A stretch of 31,876 nt of DNA, taken from the NCBI GenBank assembly GCA_002387845.1, contig DGLB01000063.1, positions 6,788 through 38,663 of the forward strand, written 5' to 3'. A program made the position numbers and the translations under genes. Shown piece by piece: positions 7,665-15,029 of this stretch. This DNA comes from Stenotrophomonas maltophilia. Lineage in GTDB: Bacteria > Pseudomonadota > Gammaproteobacteria > Xanthomonadales > Xanthomonadaceae. Below the pieces are notes generated by a model. It saw only the letters and a program-made list of their open reading frames with translations. It was not told the origin of the DNA and did no database searches. Each line of letters opens with the position of its first letter. The first letter of the stretch is position 1.

Positions 7665-7694
7665 TTGCCCCGGCCGGGGCGCTGGCCGCAGAAT
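7665..7694 (+). promoter_or_regulatory. Candidate aspS promoter (TTGCCC-18-CAGAAT)
   Basis: TTGCCC at 7665-7670 and CAGAAT at 7689-7694 are 18 bases apart and about 55 bases upstream of the aspS ATG. They lie in the 171-base divergent gap with the DUF3011 gene. GGAG at 7735-7738 is the likely ribosome site. The -35 is a fair match and the -10 a moderate one. Confidence 0.4.
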
Positions 7695-7749
7695 AACGGG
7701 CTGACCGGTGCCAACAGGCCCGGCAATCTCCTGCGGAGCTTTTACCCCC

Positions 7750-9501
7750 ATGCGTACCCACTTCTGCGGCCTGGTCGACGAGACCCTGATTGGCCAGACT
7801 GTCACCCTCGCCGGCTGGACCGACGTTGCCCGCAACCTGGGCGGCGTGTGCTTCATCGATCTGCGCGATCATGAAGGCATCGTGCAGGTGACCGTGGAGC
7901 CGGAAAACGCGGAAGTGTTCAAGGTTGCCGCCAGCCTGGGCTACGAGGACGTGCTGCAGGTGGAAGGCGTGGTGCGCAAGCGCCATGCTGTAAACGACAA
8001 GATCCGCAGCGGCCAGGTGGAAATCGTCGCCACCCGCATCACCGTGCTGAACAAGGCCGAGCCGCTGCCGTTCCATGCGCATGAAAACCCGGGCGAGGAA
8101 ACCCGCCTGAAGTACCGCTACCTGGACCTGCGCCGCCCGGAAATGCAGCGCATGCAGCGTACCCGCATCAAGCTGGTGCAGGCGCTGCGTCGTCACCTGG
8201 ACGGCGAGGGCTTCCAGGACATTGAAACCCCGATCCTGACCAAGGCCACCCCGGAAGGCGCGCGCGACTTCCTGGTGCCGGCGCGCATGCATCCGGGCGA
8301 GTTCTACGCGCTGCCGCAGAGCCCGCAGCTGTTCAAGCAGATCCTGATGGTGGCCGGCTTCGACCGCTACTACCAGATCGCCCGCTGCTTCCGCGACGAG
8401 GCCCTGCGCGCCGACCGCCAGCTGGAATTCACCCAGCTGGACATGGAGTTCGCCTTCGTGCGCGAGCGCGACGTGCAGGACTTCGTGGAAAACATGATCC
8501 GCGCCATCTTCAAGGAAGTGGTGGACGTGGAGCTGGCCGCCAGCTTCCCGCGCATGACCTGGGCCGAGGCCATGCGCCGTTACGGCTCGGACAAGCCGGA
8601 CCTGCGCATCGCGCTGGAACTGGTGGACGTGGCTGACCTGGTCAAGGGCGGCGAATTCCCGGTGTTCACTGCCGCTGCCGCAGATCCGGACGGCCGCGTG
8701 GCCGCGCTGCGCATTCCCGGCGGTGCCAGCCTGTCGCGCAAGCAGATCGACGAATACGCCGCGCACGCTGCCAAGTACGGTGCCAAGGGCCTGGCCTACA
8801 TCAAGATCGCCGAGAACGGCGAAGTCAGCTCGCCGATCGCCAAGTTCTTCAGCGAAGACGCCTTCGCCGCGCTGGTCGCCCACGTCGGTGCCGGCAACGG
8901 CGACATCGTGTTCTTCGGTGCCGGTGGCTACAACAAGGTGTCCGACTTCATGGGCGCGCTGCGCCTGAAGGCCGGCAAGGACTTCAACCTGGTCGCCGCC
9001 GGTTGGGCCCCGCTGTGGGTCACCGACTTCCCGATGTTCGAATTCGACGACGAAGCCCAGCGCTACGTCGCCCTGCATCACCCCTTCACCGCCCCGGCGG
9101 TGGACGACATCGCCGACCTGCGCGCCAATGCCAAGACCGCTGTCTCGCGCGGCTACGACATGGTGCTCAACGGCAATGAAATCGGCGGCGGTTCGATCCG
9201 TATCCACCGTCCGGACATGCAGAGCGCCGTGTTCGAACTGCTGGGCATCGGCGCGGAGGAAGCCGAAGCCAAGTTCGGCTTCCTGCTGGACGCGCTGCGC
9301 TACGGCGCGCCGCCGCACGGTGGCATCGCCTTCGGTATTGACCGCATTGCCGCGCTGATGGCGGGCACCGAATCGATCCGCGACGTCATTCCGTTCCCCA
9401 AGACCACCAGCGCGCAGTGCCTGATGACCGGCGCACCGTCGCCGATCCCGGACGAGCAGCTGGCCGAAGTGCACATCCAGGTCCGCCCGCGCAAAGCCTG
9501 A
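7750..9501 (+). CDS. aspS: Aspartyl-tRNA synthetase
   Basis: A 583-residue class II synthetase that charges tRNA-Asp, of the usual bacterial length. It has an N-terminal OB-fold anticodon-binding domain (about residues 1-105), a class II core and an inserted GAD domain (about 285-425). Motif 2 is visible in FRDEALRADRQLEFTQLDMEF. Motif 3 is GGIAFGIDRIAALM near the C-terminus. The ATG at 7750 matches the family start MRTxxCG; an upstream in-frame start at 7708 would add 14 unrelated residues. The OB-fold position equivalent to E. coli Leu30 is Leu30 here. This points to a discriminating enzyme rather than an Asp/Asn-mischarging one, which usually has His there. The surrounding motif is unusual: TDVARN replaces the common (N/H)RRRD. 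Confidence 0.97.
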   Translation: MRTHFCGLVDETLIGQTVTLAGWTDVARNLGGVCFIDLRDHEGIVQVTVEPENAEVFKVAASLGYEDVLQVEGVVRKRHAVNDKIRSGQVEIVATRITVLNKAEPLPFHAHENPGEETRLKYRYLDLRRPEMQRMQRTRIKLVQALRRHLDGEGFQDIETPILTKATPEGARDFLVPARMHPGEFYALPQSPQLFKQILMVAGFDRYYQIARCFRDEALRADRQLEFTQLDMEFAFVRERDVQDFVENMIRAIFKEVVDVELAASFPRMTWAEAMRRYGSDKPDLRIALELVDVADLVKGGEFPVFTAAAADPDGRVAALRIPGGASLSRKQIDEYAAHAAKYGAKGLAYIKIAENGEVSSPIAKFFSEDAFAALVAHVGAGNGDIVFFGAGGYNKVSDFMGALRLKAGKDFNLVAAGWAPLWVTDFPMFEFDDEAQRYVALHHPFTAPAVDDIADLRANAKTAVSRGYDMVLNGNEIGGGSIRIHRPDMQSAVFELLGIGAEEAEAKFGFLLDALRYGAPPHGGIAFGIDRIAALMAGTESIRDVIPFPKTTSAQCLMTGAPSPIPDEQLAEVHIQVRPRKA

Positions 9502-9532
9502 TCGCGCGTCGCGCACCTCGACATCCCAATCC

Positions 9533-9554
9533 GTAGAGCCGGGCTTGCCCGGCT
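9533..9554 (+). repeat. SMAG/REP-type GTAG palindrome after aspS
   Basis: It starts GTAG, then AGCCGGGC-TT-GCCCGGCT, a perfect 8-bp stem. It is identical to the copy at 24871 and to the reverse complements at 24913, 24961 and 24997. It lies 32 bases after the aspS stop and before the next gene, a typical REP position. It may mark the 3' end of the aspS message. Confidence 0.85.
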
Positions 9555-9585
9555 GAACCACCCAACACCCTCAGGAGACTCAGCA

Positions 9586-9915
9586 ATGACCGAAGCATCC
9601 TTCAATCTGGAATGGGAAAAGCTGGGCAACGTCGGTTCCGACGCCAACCTGGTCACCGAGCGCGCCCGCGTGTTCGGCGGCTGGCTGGTCCGCGTGGGCA
9701 CCAACCCCGCTGCGATGGCGCTGACCTTCGTGGTCGACGGTGAAGGCCGCTGGGACGGTGAGGACTTCGGCGTCGAAGACTACGAAGACGAAGAAGAAGA
9801 CGACCTCGACGAAGATGAAGACGAAGAGGAAGAGGAAGACGAGGAAGAATACGAGGACGAAGACGAAGAGGACGGCGAAGAGGAAGACGCCGCCACCGAC
9901 GGAGCCAAGGCCTGA
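9586..9915 (+). CDS. Small protein with a hyperacidic Asp/Glu tail
   Basis: A 109-residue protein of unknown function. Residues 1-60 look folded, with alternating hydrophobics and several Trp (NLEWEKLG, ARVFGGWLVRVGTN, ALTFVVDGEGRWDGEDF). From residue 64 to 101 the chain is almost only Asp and Glu, about 34 of 38, broken by two Tyr, one Leu and one Gly. It ends in a short neutral ATDGAKA. There is no signal peptide, so it is probably cytoplasmic. The predicted pI must be extremely low. An acidic tail could act as a nucleic-acid mimic, a chaperone-like segment or a cation buffer; nothing in the sequence decides this. It is followed 20 bases later by a GNAT gene and may be co-transcribed with it. 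AGGAG at 9572-9576 is the ribosome site. Confidence 0.8.
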   Translation: MTEASFNLEWEKLGNVGSDANLVTERARVFGGWLVRVGTNPAAMALTFVVDGEGRWDGEDFGVEDYEDEEEDDLDEDEDEEEEEDEEEYEDEDEEDGEEEDAATDGAKA

Positions 9916-9935
9916 GGACTGGCCTGATCGTCCCC

Positions 9936-10448
9936 GTGTACACCATCCGCCGCGCCGGCCCGGACGACGCACCGACCTTGTCGGTGCTGGCCGCGCGCAC
10001 CTTCGTGGAAACGTTCGGTCATCTGTATCCGCCGCAGGACCTGCAGGACTTTCTGTCCGAAGCCTACGCGGAGGATCGCCAGCGGGTGATCCTCTCGCAC
10101 CCGGACTATGCGGTCTGGTTGCTGGAAAAGGACGGCGTGGCCGTGGGCCACGCCGCCGCCGGCCCGTGCGGGCTGCCGCATGAGGATGTGAAACCCGGTG
10201 ACGGCGAGCTCAAGCGGCTGTACCTGATCAAGGACGAGCAGAGCTGCGGCTGGGGCAGCCGCCTGCTGGAAACCGCGCTGGCGTGGCTGGAGCGCGACGG
10301 TCCACGCACCCTGTGGCTGGGCGTGTGGTCGGAGAACTTCGGCGCGCAGCGCTTCTATGCCCGCTACGGATTCAGCAAGGTCGGCACCTACGAATTCCCG
10401 GTCGGGCAGATACGCGACCTGGAGTTCATCCTGCGGCGCGTACCCTGA
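9936..10448 (+). CDS. GNAT-family N-acetyltransferase
   Basis: A 170-residue GNAT acetyltransferase, a family that moves acetyl from acetyl-CoA to an amine. The N-terminal VYTIRRAGPDDAPTLSVLAARTFVETFGHLYP is typical of the RimI/YjhQ-like group. LKRLYLIKDEQSCGWGSRLLETAL is the acetyl-CoA-binding motif A; the usual Q/RxxGxG/A appears as QSCGWGS. Motif B is LWLGVWSENFGAQRFYARYGFSKVG. The start is GTG at 9936; GAGGA lies 17 bases upstream, so the start is not firm. The acceptor substrate is unknown. It sits between the acidic protein and an alpha/beta hydrolase 4 bases downstream, which suggests one transcript. Confidence 0.9.
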   Translation: MYTIRRAGPDDAPTLSVLAARTFVETFGHLYPPQDLQDFLSEAYAEDRQRVILSHPDYAVWLLEKDGVAVGHAAAGPCGLPHEDVKPGDGELKRLYLIKDEQSCGWGSRLLETALAWLERDGPRTLWLGVWSENFGAQRFYARYGFSKVGTYEFPVGQIRDLEFILRRVP

Positions 10449-10452
10449 TCCC

Positions 10453-11085
10453 ATGACTCCCTCTGTGTTGCTGCTGCACGGCATCTGGAATGCCCGTGCC
10501 TGGGTTGGGCCGTTGGCCTGGCGGCTGCGTGCGCGCGGGTTCCGCGTGGACACCTTTGGCTACTCCAGTGTGTTCGGCGGACCCGACGTGGCCGTACCGC
10601 AGCTGCTCAAGCGGCTGCAGGGCAGTGGCCCGGTGTCGCTGGTGGGGCACAGCCTGGGCGGGCTGGTCGCCCTGGAGGCATTGCGCCAGCAGCCGGAACT
10701 GCCGGTTTCGCGCGTGGTCTGCCTGGGGTCGCCGCTGCGCGGCTCGGGTACCGCCCGGTCGCTGGCGGATCACGGCTGGGCGATGGCGCTGGGCCGCAGT
10801 GGCGAACTGCTGCTGGATGGCCTGCCGGCCTGGGAGGGCAGGGCGCAGGTCGGGCTGATTGCCGGCTCGGTGCCGCACGGCCTGGGCAGCCTGCTGGGCG
10901 CGATTGGCGAGGCATCGGACGGGACCGTGGCGCTGGATGAAACCCGCCTGCCGGGTCTGGCTGACCACTGCGTGGTGGCCGCCAGCCATAGCGGGCTGGT
11001 GTTCTCGCCCGAGGCTGCGCGGCAGACCGCTGCCTTCCTGCGTGACGGCCGCTTCCGTCACGACCCGGCCGCCCACGCGGCCTGA
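10453..11085 (+). CDS. Alpha/beta hydrolase, lipase/PGAP1-like
   Basis: A 210-residue serine hydrolase. It begins with the core strand and oxyanion segment SVLLLHGIWN (residues 4-13). The nucleophile elbow GHSLGG follows with Ser67. The likely acid is Asp156 in DGTV and the likely base His179 in AASHSGL. No signal peptide is present, so it is probably cytoplasmic. It resembles small lipase/esterase proteins related to PGAP1-like hydrolases; the substrate cannot be told. The ATG at 10453 lies 4 bases after the GNAT stop and places the first strand at the very N-terminus, as expected. Translation is probably coupled to the GNAT gene. Confidence 0.88.
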   Translation: MTPSVLLLHGIWNARAWVGPLAWRLRARGFRVDTFGYSSVFGGPDVAVPQLLKRLQGSGPVSLVGHSLGGLVALEALRQQPELPVSRVVCLGSPLRGSGTARSLADHGWAMALGRSGELLLDGLPAWEGRAQVGLIAGSVPHGLGSLLGAIGEASDGTVALDETRLPGLADHCVVAASHSGLVFSPEAARQTAAFLRDGRFRHDPAAHAA

Positions 11086-11122
11086 ACAAGGCCGGCTAAC
11101 ACGCTTGCAGCGCCCGATCGGG

Positions 11123-11128
11123 TAGAAT
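11123..11128 (+). promoter_or_regulatory. -10 element of the yebC-ruv promoter (TAGAAT)
   Basis: TAGAAT preceded by GGG lies 37 bases before the yebC ATG, in the 80-base gap after the hydrolase gene. No convincing -35 is visible at 16-18 bases. The context resembles the tRNA-Lys promoter at 23588, which has the same hexamer. Confidence 0.45.
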
Positions 11129-11165
11129 CCGCGCCCTGTTCCTGACTTCATGCACGGAAACACCC

Positions 11166-11897
11166 ATGGGTAGAGGCCCCTCCATCGAAGCCCGCAAGAA
11201 TGCGTCTGACGCAAAGCGCGGCAAGATTTTCACCAAGATCATCCGCGAGATCGGCGTAGCCGCGCGCGGCGGTGGAGGCGACCCCCACAACAACCCGCGC
11301 CTGCGCGTGGCGATGGACAAGGGCCTGGCCGCGAACATGTCCAAGGACGTGATCGAACGCGCCATCAAGAAGGCCACCGGTGAACTGGAAGGCGTGGTGT
11401 ACGAGGAAGTCCGCTACGAGGGCTATGCCCCCGGTGGCGTGGCGGTGATCGTGGACTGCCTGACCGACAACCGCGTGCGTACCGTGGCCGATGTCCGCCA
11501 TGCGTTCAGCAAGTGCGGCGGCAACATGGGCACCGATGGCTCGGTGGCCTTCATGTTCAAGCGCTTGGGCGTGCTCAGCTTCGCCCCGGGCGCGAACGAG
11601 GAAGCCATCACCGAGGCGGCCATCGAGGCTGGCGCGGATGACATCGTGGTGTACCCCGACGATGGTTCGATCGACGTCGTGACCGCCCCCGAGCAGTTCC
11701 AGGCGGTCAAGGACGCAATGGAGGCCGCGGGTCTGAAGCCGGACCACGCCGAAGTCACCTTCCGCGCCGACAATGACATCAAGGTCGAGGGCGACACTGC
11801 CCTGCAGGTCAAGAAGATGCTGGACATGCTGGAAGACCTGGACGACGTCCAGGACGTGTACTCCAACGCCGACCTCGGCGCGGACGCCTACGCCTGA
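11166..11897 (+). CDS. yebC: YebC/PmpR/TACO1 family protein
   Basis: A 243-residue protein of the YebC family. It opens with the family signature MGRGPSIEARKNASDAKRGK. HNNPRLRVAMDKGLAANMSKDVIERAIKKA and YEGYAPGGVAVIVDCLTDNRVRTVADVRHAF follow. Family members have been described as transcription regulators and, more recently, as ribosome-associated factors that help translate proline-rich stretches. The length is full. The gene lies directly before ruvC (15-base gap), the common gammaproteobacterial arrangement yebC-ruvC-ruvA. Confidence 0.96.
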   Translation: MGRGPSIEARKNASDAKRGKIFTKIIREIGVAARGGGGDPHNNPRLRVAMDKGLAANMSKDVIERAIKKATGELEGVVYEEVRYEGYAPGGVAVIVDCLTDNRVRTVADVRHAFSKCGGNMGTDGSVAFMFKRLGVLSFAPGANEEAITEAAIEAGADDIVVYPDDGSIDVVTAPEQFQAVKDAMEAAGLKPDHAEVTFRADNDIKVEGDTALQVKKMLDMLEDLDDVQDVYSNADLGADAYA

Positions 11898-11912
11898 CGG
11901 CGTAGTCCCCCC

Positions 11913-12434
11913 ATGGTCCGGATCCTCGGCATCGACCCCGGTTCGCAGCGGACCGGGGTGGGCATCATTGATGTCGACCCCACCGGCAAGGTCGTGCACG
12001 TGCACCACCTGCCGCTGGTGCTGCTGGGGGCGGACGATTTCCCCCAGCGCATGAAGCTGCTGGTGCAGGGGCTGTCGGCGCTGGTCGACGAGTACCGCCC
12101 GCACGAAGTGGCCATTGAAAAGGTGTTCATGGCCCGCAATCCCGATTCGGCGCTGAAGCTGGGCCAGGCCCGCGGAGCCGCCATCTCGGCGGTGGTCATG
12201 CGCGACCTGCCGGTGCACGAGTACGCCGCCAGCGAGATCAAGCTGGCGGTGGTCGGGCGGGGCGGGGCTGAAAAGCAACAGGTCCAACACATGGTCGGGC
12301 TTATGCTGAACCTGAAAACCAAGCTGCAGGCCGACGCGGCTGACGCGTTGGCGGTGGCCATCACCCATGCCCACGTAAGGGCGACGGCGCAGCGCCTGGG
12401 CGTCAATGCCCGCCAGGCCTGGAGCCGGAAATGA
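11913..12434 (+). CDS. ruvC: Holliday junction endodeoxyribonuclease RuvC
   Basis: A 173-residue RNase H-fold resolvase that cuts Holliday junctions symmetrically after branch migration by RuvAB. The four catalytic acids are in place: Asp8 in GIDPGSQRTG, Glu69 in AIEKVF, and Asp141 and Asp144 in DAADALAVA. The length equals that of E. coli RuvC. It lies 15 bases after yebC and 10 bases before ruvA. Confidence 0.97.
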   Translation: MVRILGIDPGSQRTGVGIIDVDPTGKVVHVHHLPLVLLGADDFPQRMKLLVQGLSALVDEYRPHEVAIEKVFMARNPDSALKLGQARGAAISAVVMRDLPVHEYAASEIKLAVVGRGGAEKQQVQHMVGLMLNLKTKLQADAADALAVAITHAHVRATAQRLGVNARQAWSRK

Positions 12435-12444
12435 GGACATCTGC

Positions 12445-13032
12445 ATGATCGGTCGTCTGCGCGGGATCCTGGCCTACAAGGCTCCGCCGTGGCTGCTGCT
12501 GGACGTCAATGGCGTCGGCTATGAACTGGAAGCGCCGATGAGCACCTTCTACGACCTGCCCGACCTGGGCCGCGAAGTGGTGCTGTTCACCCATTACGCG
12601 CAGAAGGAAGACAGCGTCTCGCTGTACGGGTTCCTGCGCGAGGGCGAGCGCCGTCTGTTCCGCGACGTGCAGAAGGTCAGCGGAATCGGGGCCAAGATCG
12701 CGCTGGCGGTGCTGTCGGCGGTAAGCGTGGATGAGTTCGCGCGCATGGTGCAGGCCGGCGACGTCACCGCGCTGACCCGCATTCCCGGCATCGGCAAGAA
12801 AACCGCCGAGCGCATGGTGCTGGAACTGCGCGACCGCGCAGGCAACTTCAGTGGCGGCGGGGCCCCGATTGCCGGTTCGATCGGGCCCGACCCGGTGTCC
12901 GAGGCCACCGTGGCGCTGCAGCAGCTGGGTTACAAACCCACCGAAGCGGCGCGCATGGCCCGCGATGCCAAGGCCGACGGCGACGACGTCGCCACGGTCA
13001 TCCGCAAGGCCCTGCAGGCCGCGCTGCGCTGA
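12445..13032 (+). CDS. ruvA: Holliday junction branch migration protein RuvA
   Basis: A 195-residue RuvA, the tetrameric protein that binds Holliday junctions and loads the RuvB motor. The N-terminal OB domain begins MIGRLRGILAYKAPPWLLLDVNGVGYE. Two helix-hairpin-helix motifs follow: SGIGAKIALAVLS and PGIGKKTAERMVLEL. The C-terminal UBA-like domain III that contacts RuvB (about residues 150-195) ends the protein. I used the ATG at 12445, which gives the family N-terminus; an in-frame ATG at 12406 would overlap ruvC. GAGGA at 12433-12437 is its ribosome site. Confidence 0.97.
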   Translation: MIGRLRGILAYKAPPWLLLDVNGVGYELEAPMSTFYDLPDLGREVVLFTHYAQKEDSVSLYGFLREGERRLFRDVQKVSGIGAKIALAVLSAVSVDEFARMVQAGDVTALTRIPGIGKKTAERMVLELRDRAGNFSGGGAPIAGSIGPDPVSEATVALQQLGYKPTEAARMARDAKADGDDVATVIRKALQAALR

Positions 13033-13076
13033 GGCGCGGCGTACTTCCTCCTTCAACGACATCCGTCCGGAATCCC

Positions 13077-14996
13077 ATGTCCAGCACTTCCCATCAGCAC
13101 GACAGCGGTCACGCGACCCACGGGCATTCGCCGCCGGGCAGCGGCATGGCGTTGATGATCGGTGCCATCGGCGTGGTGTTCGGCGACATTGGTACCAGCC
13201 CGCTGTACACCCTGAAGGAAGCCTTCTCCGAGCACTACGGGCTGGTGGGCAACCATGACACCGTGCTCGGCGTGCTGTCGCTGGCGTTCTGGGCGCTGAT
13301 GCTGGTGGTGACGCTCAAGTACGTGACCATCATCATGCGCGCCGACAACGACGGCGAAGGCGGGATCATGGCCTTGATGGCCCTGACCCAGCGCACCATG
13401 CGCAACGGCTCGCGTTCGGCGTACGTGGTCGGGATCCTCGGCATCTTTGGTGCTTCGCTGTTCTTCGGTGACGGGGTGATCACGCCCGCCATTTCGGTGC
13501 TGGGTGCGGTGGAAGGCCTGGAGGTGGCCGCGCCGGGCCTGCATGCGTTCATCGTGCCGATCACCGTGGTGGTGCTGTTGATGGTGTTCGCCGCACAGCG
13601 CTTCGGCACCGAGAAGATCGGCAAGGCGTTCGGACCGATCACCTCGGTGTGGTTCATCTCGCTGGCCGCCATTGGCCTGTACAACATCGTCGACGCGCCG
13701 GAAGTGCTCAAGGCCTTCAATCCGTACTGGGCGGTGCGCTTCTTCATGGACCACAGCTGGCACGGCATCTTCATCCTGGGCGCGGTGGTGCTGGCGGTGA
13801 CCGGTGGTGAGGCGCTGTACGCCGACATGGGCCACTTCGGGGCCAAGCCCATCCGCCACGCCTGGTACTTCTTCGTGCTGCCGTGCCTGGTGTTGAACTA
13901 CCTGGGGCAGGGCGCGCTGGTGCTGGACCACCCCGAGGCGGTGAAGAACCCGTTCTTCGAGGCGGTGCCGGACTGGGCGCTGTACCCGATGATCATCCTG
14001 GCCACCATGGCCGCGGTGATCGCCTCGCAGTCGGTGATCACCGGCGCGTTCTCGGTCTCGCGCCAGGCCATGCAGCTGGGCTACATCCCGCGCATGCGCA
14101 TCACCCATACCTCGCACGACACCATCGGCCAGATCTACATTCCCGGCATCAACTGGGGAATTGCGGTGATGGTGATCGGGCTGGTACTGGCCTTCCGCAG
14201 CTCGTCCAACCTGGCCGTGGCCTATGGCATCTCGGTGTCGGCCACCATGCTGATCGACACCCTGCTGCTGGCGCTGGTGGCGCGCGCGCTGTGGCCACGT
14301 ACCCGTTACTGGATCATCCCGCTGTGCGTGGTGTTCTTCATCATCGACCTGGGGTTTGTGATCGCCAACGGGGCCAAGCTGCTGCAGGGCGCGTGGTTCC
14401 CGGTGGTGCTGGGCATCGTGCTGTTCACCATGATGCGCACCTGGCGGCGCGGCCGCGAGCTGCTGCGCGATGAAATCCGCAAGGACGGCATCCGCCTGGA
14501 TACCTTCCTGCCCGGGCTGATGCTGGCCCCGCCGGTGCGGGTGCCGGGCACGGCGGTGTTCCTGACCGCCGACCCGAGCGTGGCCCCGCATGCGCTGATG
14601 CACAATCTGAAGCACAACAAGGTGCTGCACGAGCGCAACGTGTTCCTGCACGTGGAAACCCTGCCGATTCCGTATGCAATGGAAGGGCAGCGGCTGAAGA
14701 TCGAATCGGTGGGGGATGAGTTCTACCGGGTGTTCGTGCGCTTCGGCTTCATGGAGACCCCGGACGTTCCGCTGGCGCTGATGCGCTCGTGCGACCACGG
14801 CGGGATCTACTTCGACCCGATGGACACCACCTTCTTCGCCAGCCGCGAGACCATCGTGGCCACCGCCAACCGCGGCATGCCGATCTGGCGCGACAAGCTG
14901 TTCGCGCTGATGCACCGCAATGCCGCCCCGGCCACCGGGTTCTTCCGGATTCCGGGCAACCGGTTGGTGGAGCTGGGAGCCCAGGTAGAGATCTGA
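13077..14996 (+). CDS. kup: Low-affinity K+ uptake transporter Kup
   Basis: A 639-residue inner-membrane KUP/HAK/KT potassium:proton symporter. The family signature GAIGVVFGDIGTSPLYTLKEAF lies at about residues 29-50. About twelve hydrophobic segments run to residue ~450, and a soluble C-terminal domain of about 190 residues follows. The first 22 residues are His-rich (SHQHDSGHATHGH) and precede the first membrane helix. The gene lies between ruvA (44-base gap) and ruvB (33-base gap), separating the usual ruvAB pair. Potassium uptake is the first response to osmotic upshift in many bacteria, so it may act with the ggpPS module. Confidence 0.95.
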   Translation: MSSTSHQHDSGHATHGHSPPGSGMALMIGAIGVVFGDIGTSPLYTLKEAFSEHYGLVGNHDTVLGVLSLAFWALMLVVTLKYVTIIMRADNDGEGGIMALMALTQRTMRNGSRSAYVVGILGIFGASLFFGDGVITPAISVLGAVEGLEVAAPGLHAFIVPITVVVLLMVFAAQRFGTEKIGKAFGPITSVWFISLAAIGLYNIVDAPEVLKAFNPYWAVRFFMDHSWHGIFILGAVVLAVTGGEALYADMGHFGAKPIRHAWYFFVLPCLVLNYLGQGALVLDHPEAVKNPFFEAVPDWALYPMIILATMAAVIASQSVITGAFSVSRQAMQLGYIPRMRITHTSHDTIGQIYIPGINWGIAVMVIGLVLAFRSSSNLAVAYGISVSATMLIDTLLLALVARALWPRTRYWIIPLCVVFFIIDLGFVIANGAKLLQGAWFPVVLGIVLFTMMRTWRRGRELLRDEIRKDGIRLDTFLPGLMLAPPVRVPGTAVFLTADPSVAPHALMHNLKHNKVLHERNVFLHVETLPIPYAMEGQRLKIESVGDEFYRVFVRFGFMETPDVPLALMRSCDHGGIYFDPMDTTFFASRETIVATANRGMPIWRDKLFALMHRNAAPATGFFRIPGNRLVELGAQVEI

Positions 14997-15017
14997 CGGG
15001 ACGACCCGCTTTTGCCG

Positions 15018-15023
15018 CATAAT
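15018..15023 (+). promoter_or_regulatory. -10-like CATAAT directly before ruvB
   Basis: CATAAT ends 6 bases before the ruvB ATG at 15030. A transcript from it would start at or next to the A of the start codon. No Shine-Dalgarno is visible before this ATG. A weak CTGACG lies 19 bases upstream of it. This would give ruvB its own, possibly leaderless, promoter downstream of kup. Confidence 0.4.
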
Positions 15024-15029
15024 CGCGGG

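Noticed and set aside
7651..9561. A 636-codon minus-strand frame opposite aspS
   Set aside because: It is longer than aspS itself but is His/Gln/Val-rich and motif-free; aspS is unambiguous.
9580..10000. Poly-Ser and Phe/Leu-rich minus-strand frames opposite the acidic gene
   Set aside because: They are the antisense reading of the GAA/GAC/GAG tract. The plus-strand frame has a ribosome site and a plausible folded head.
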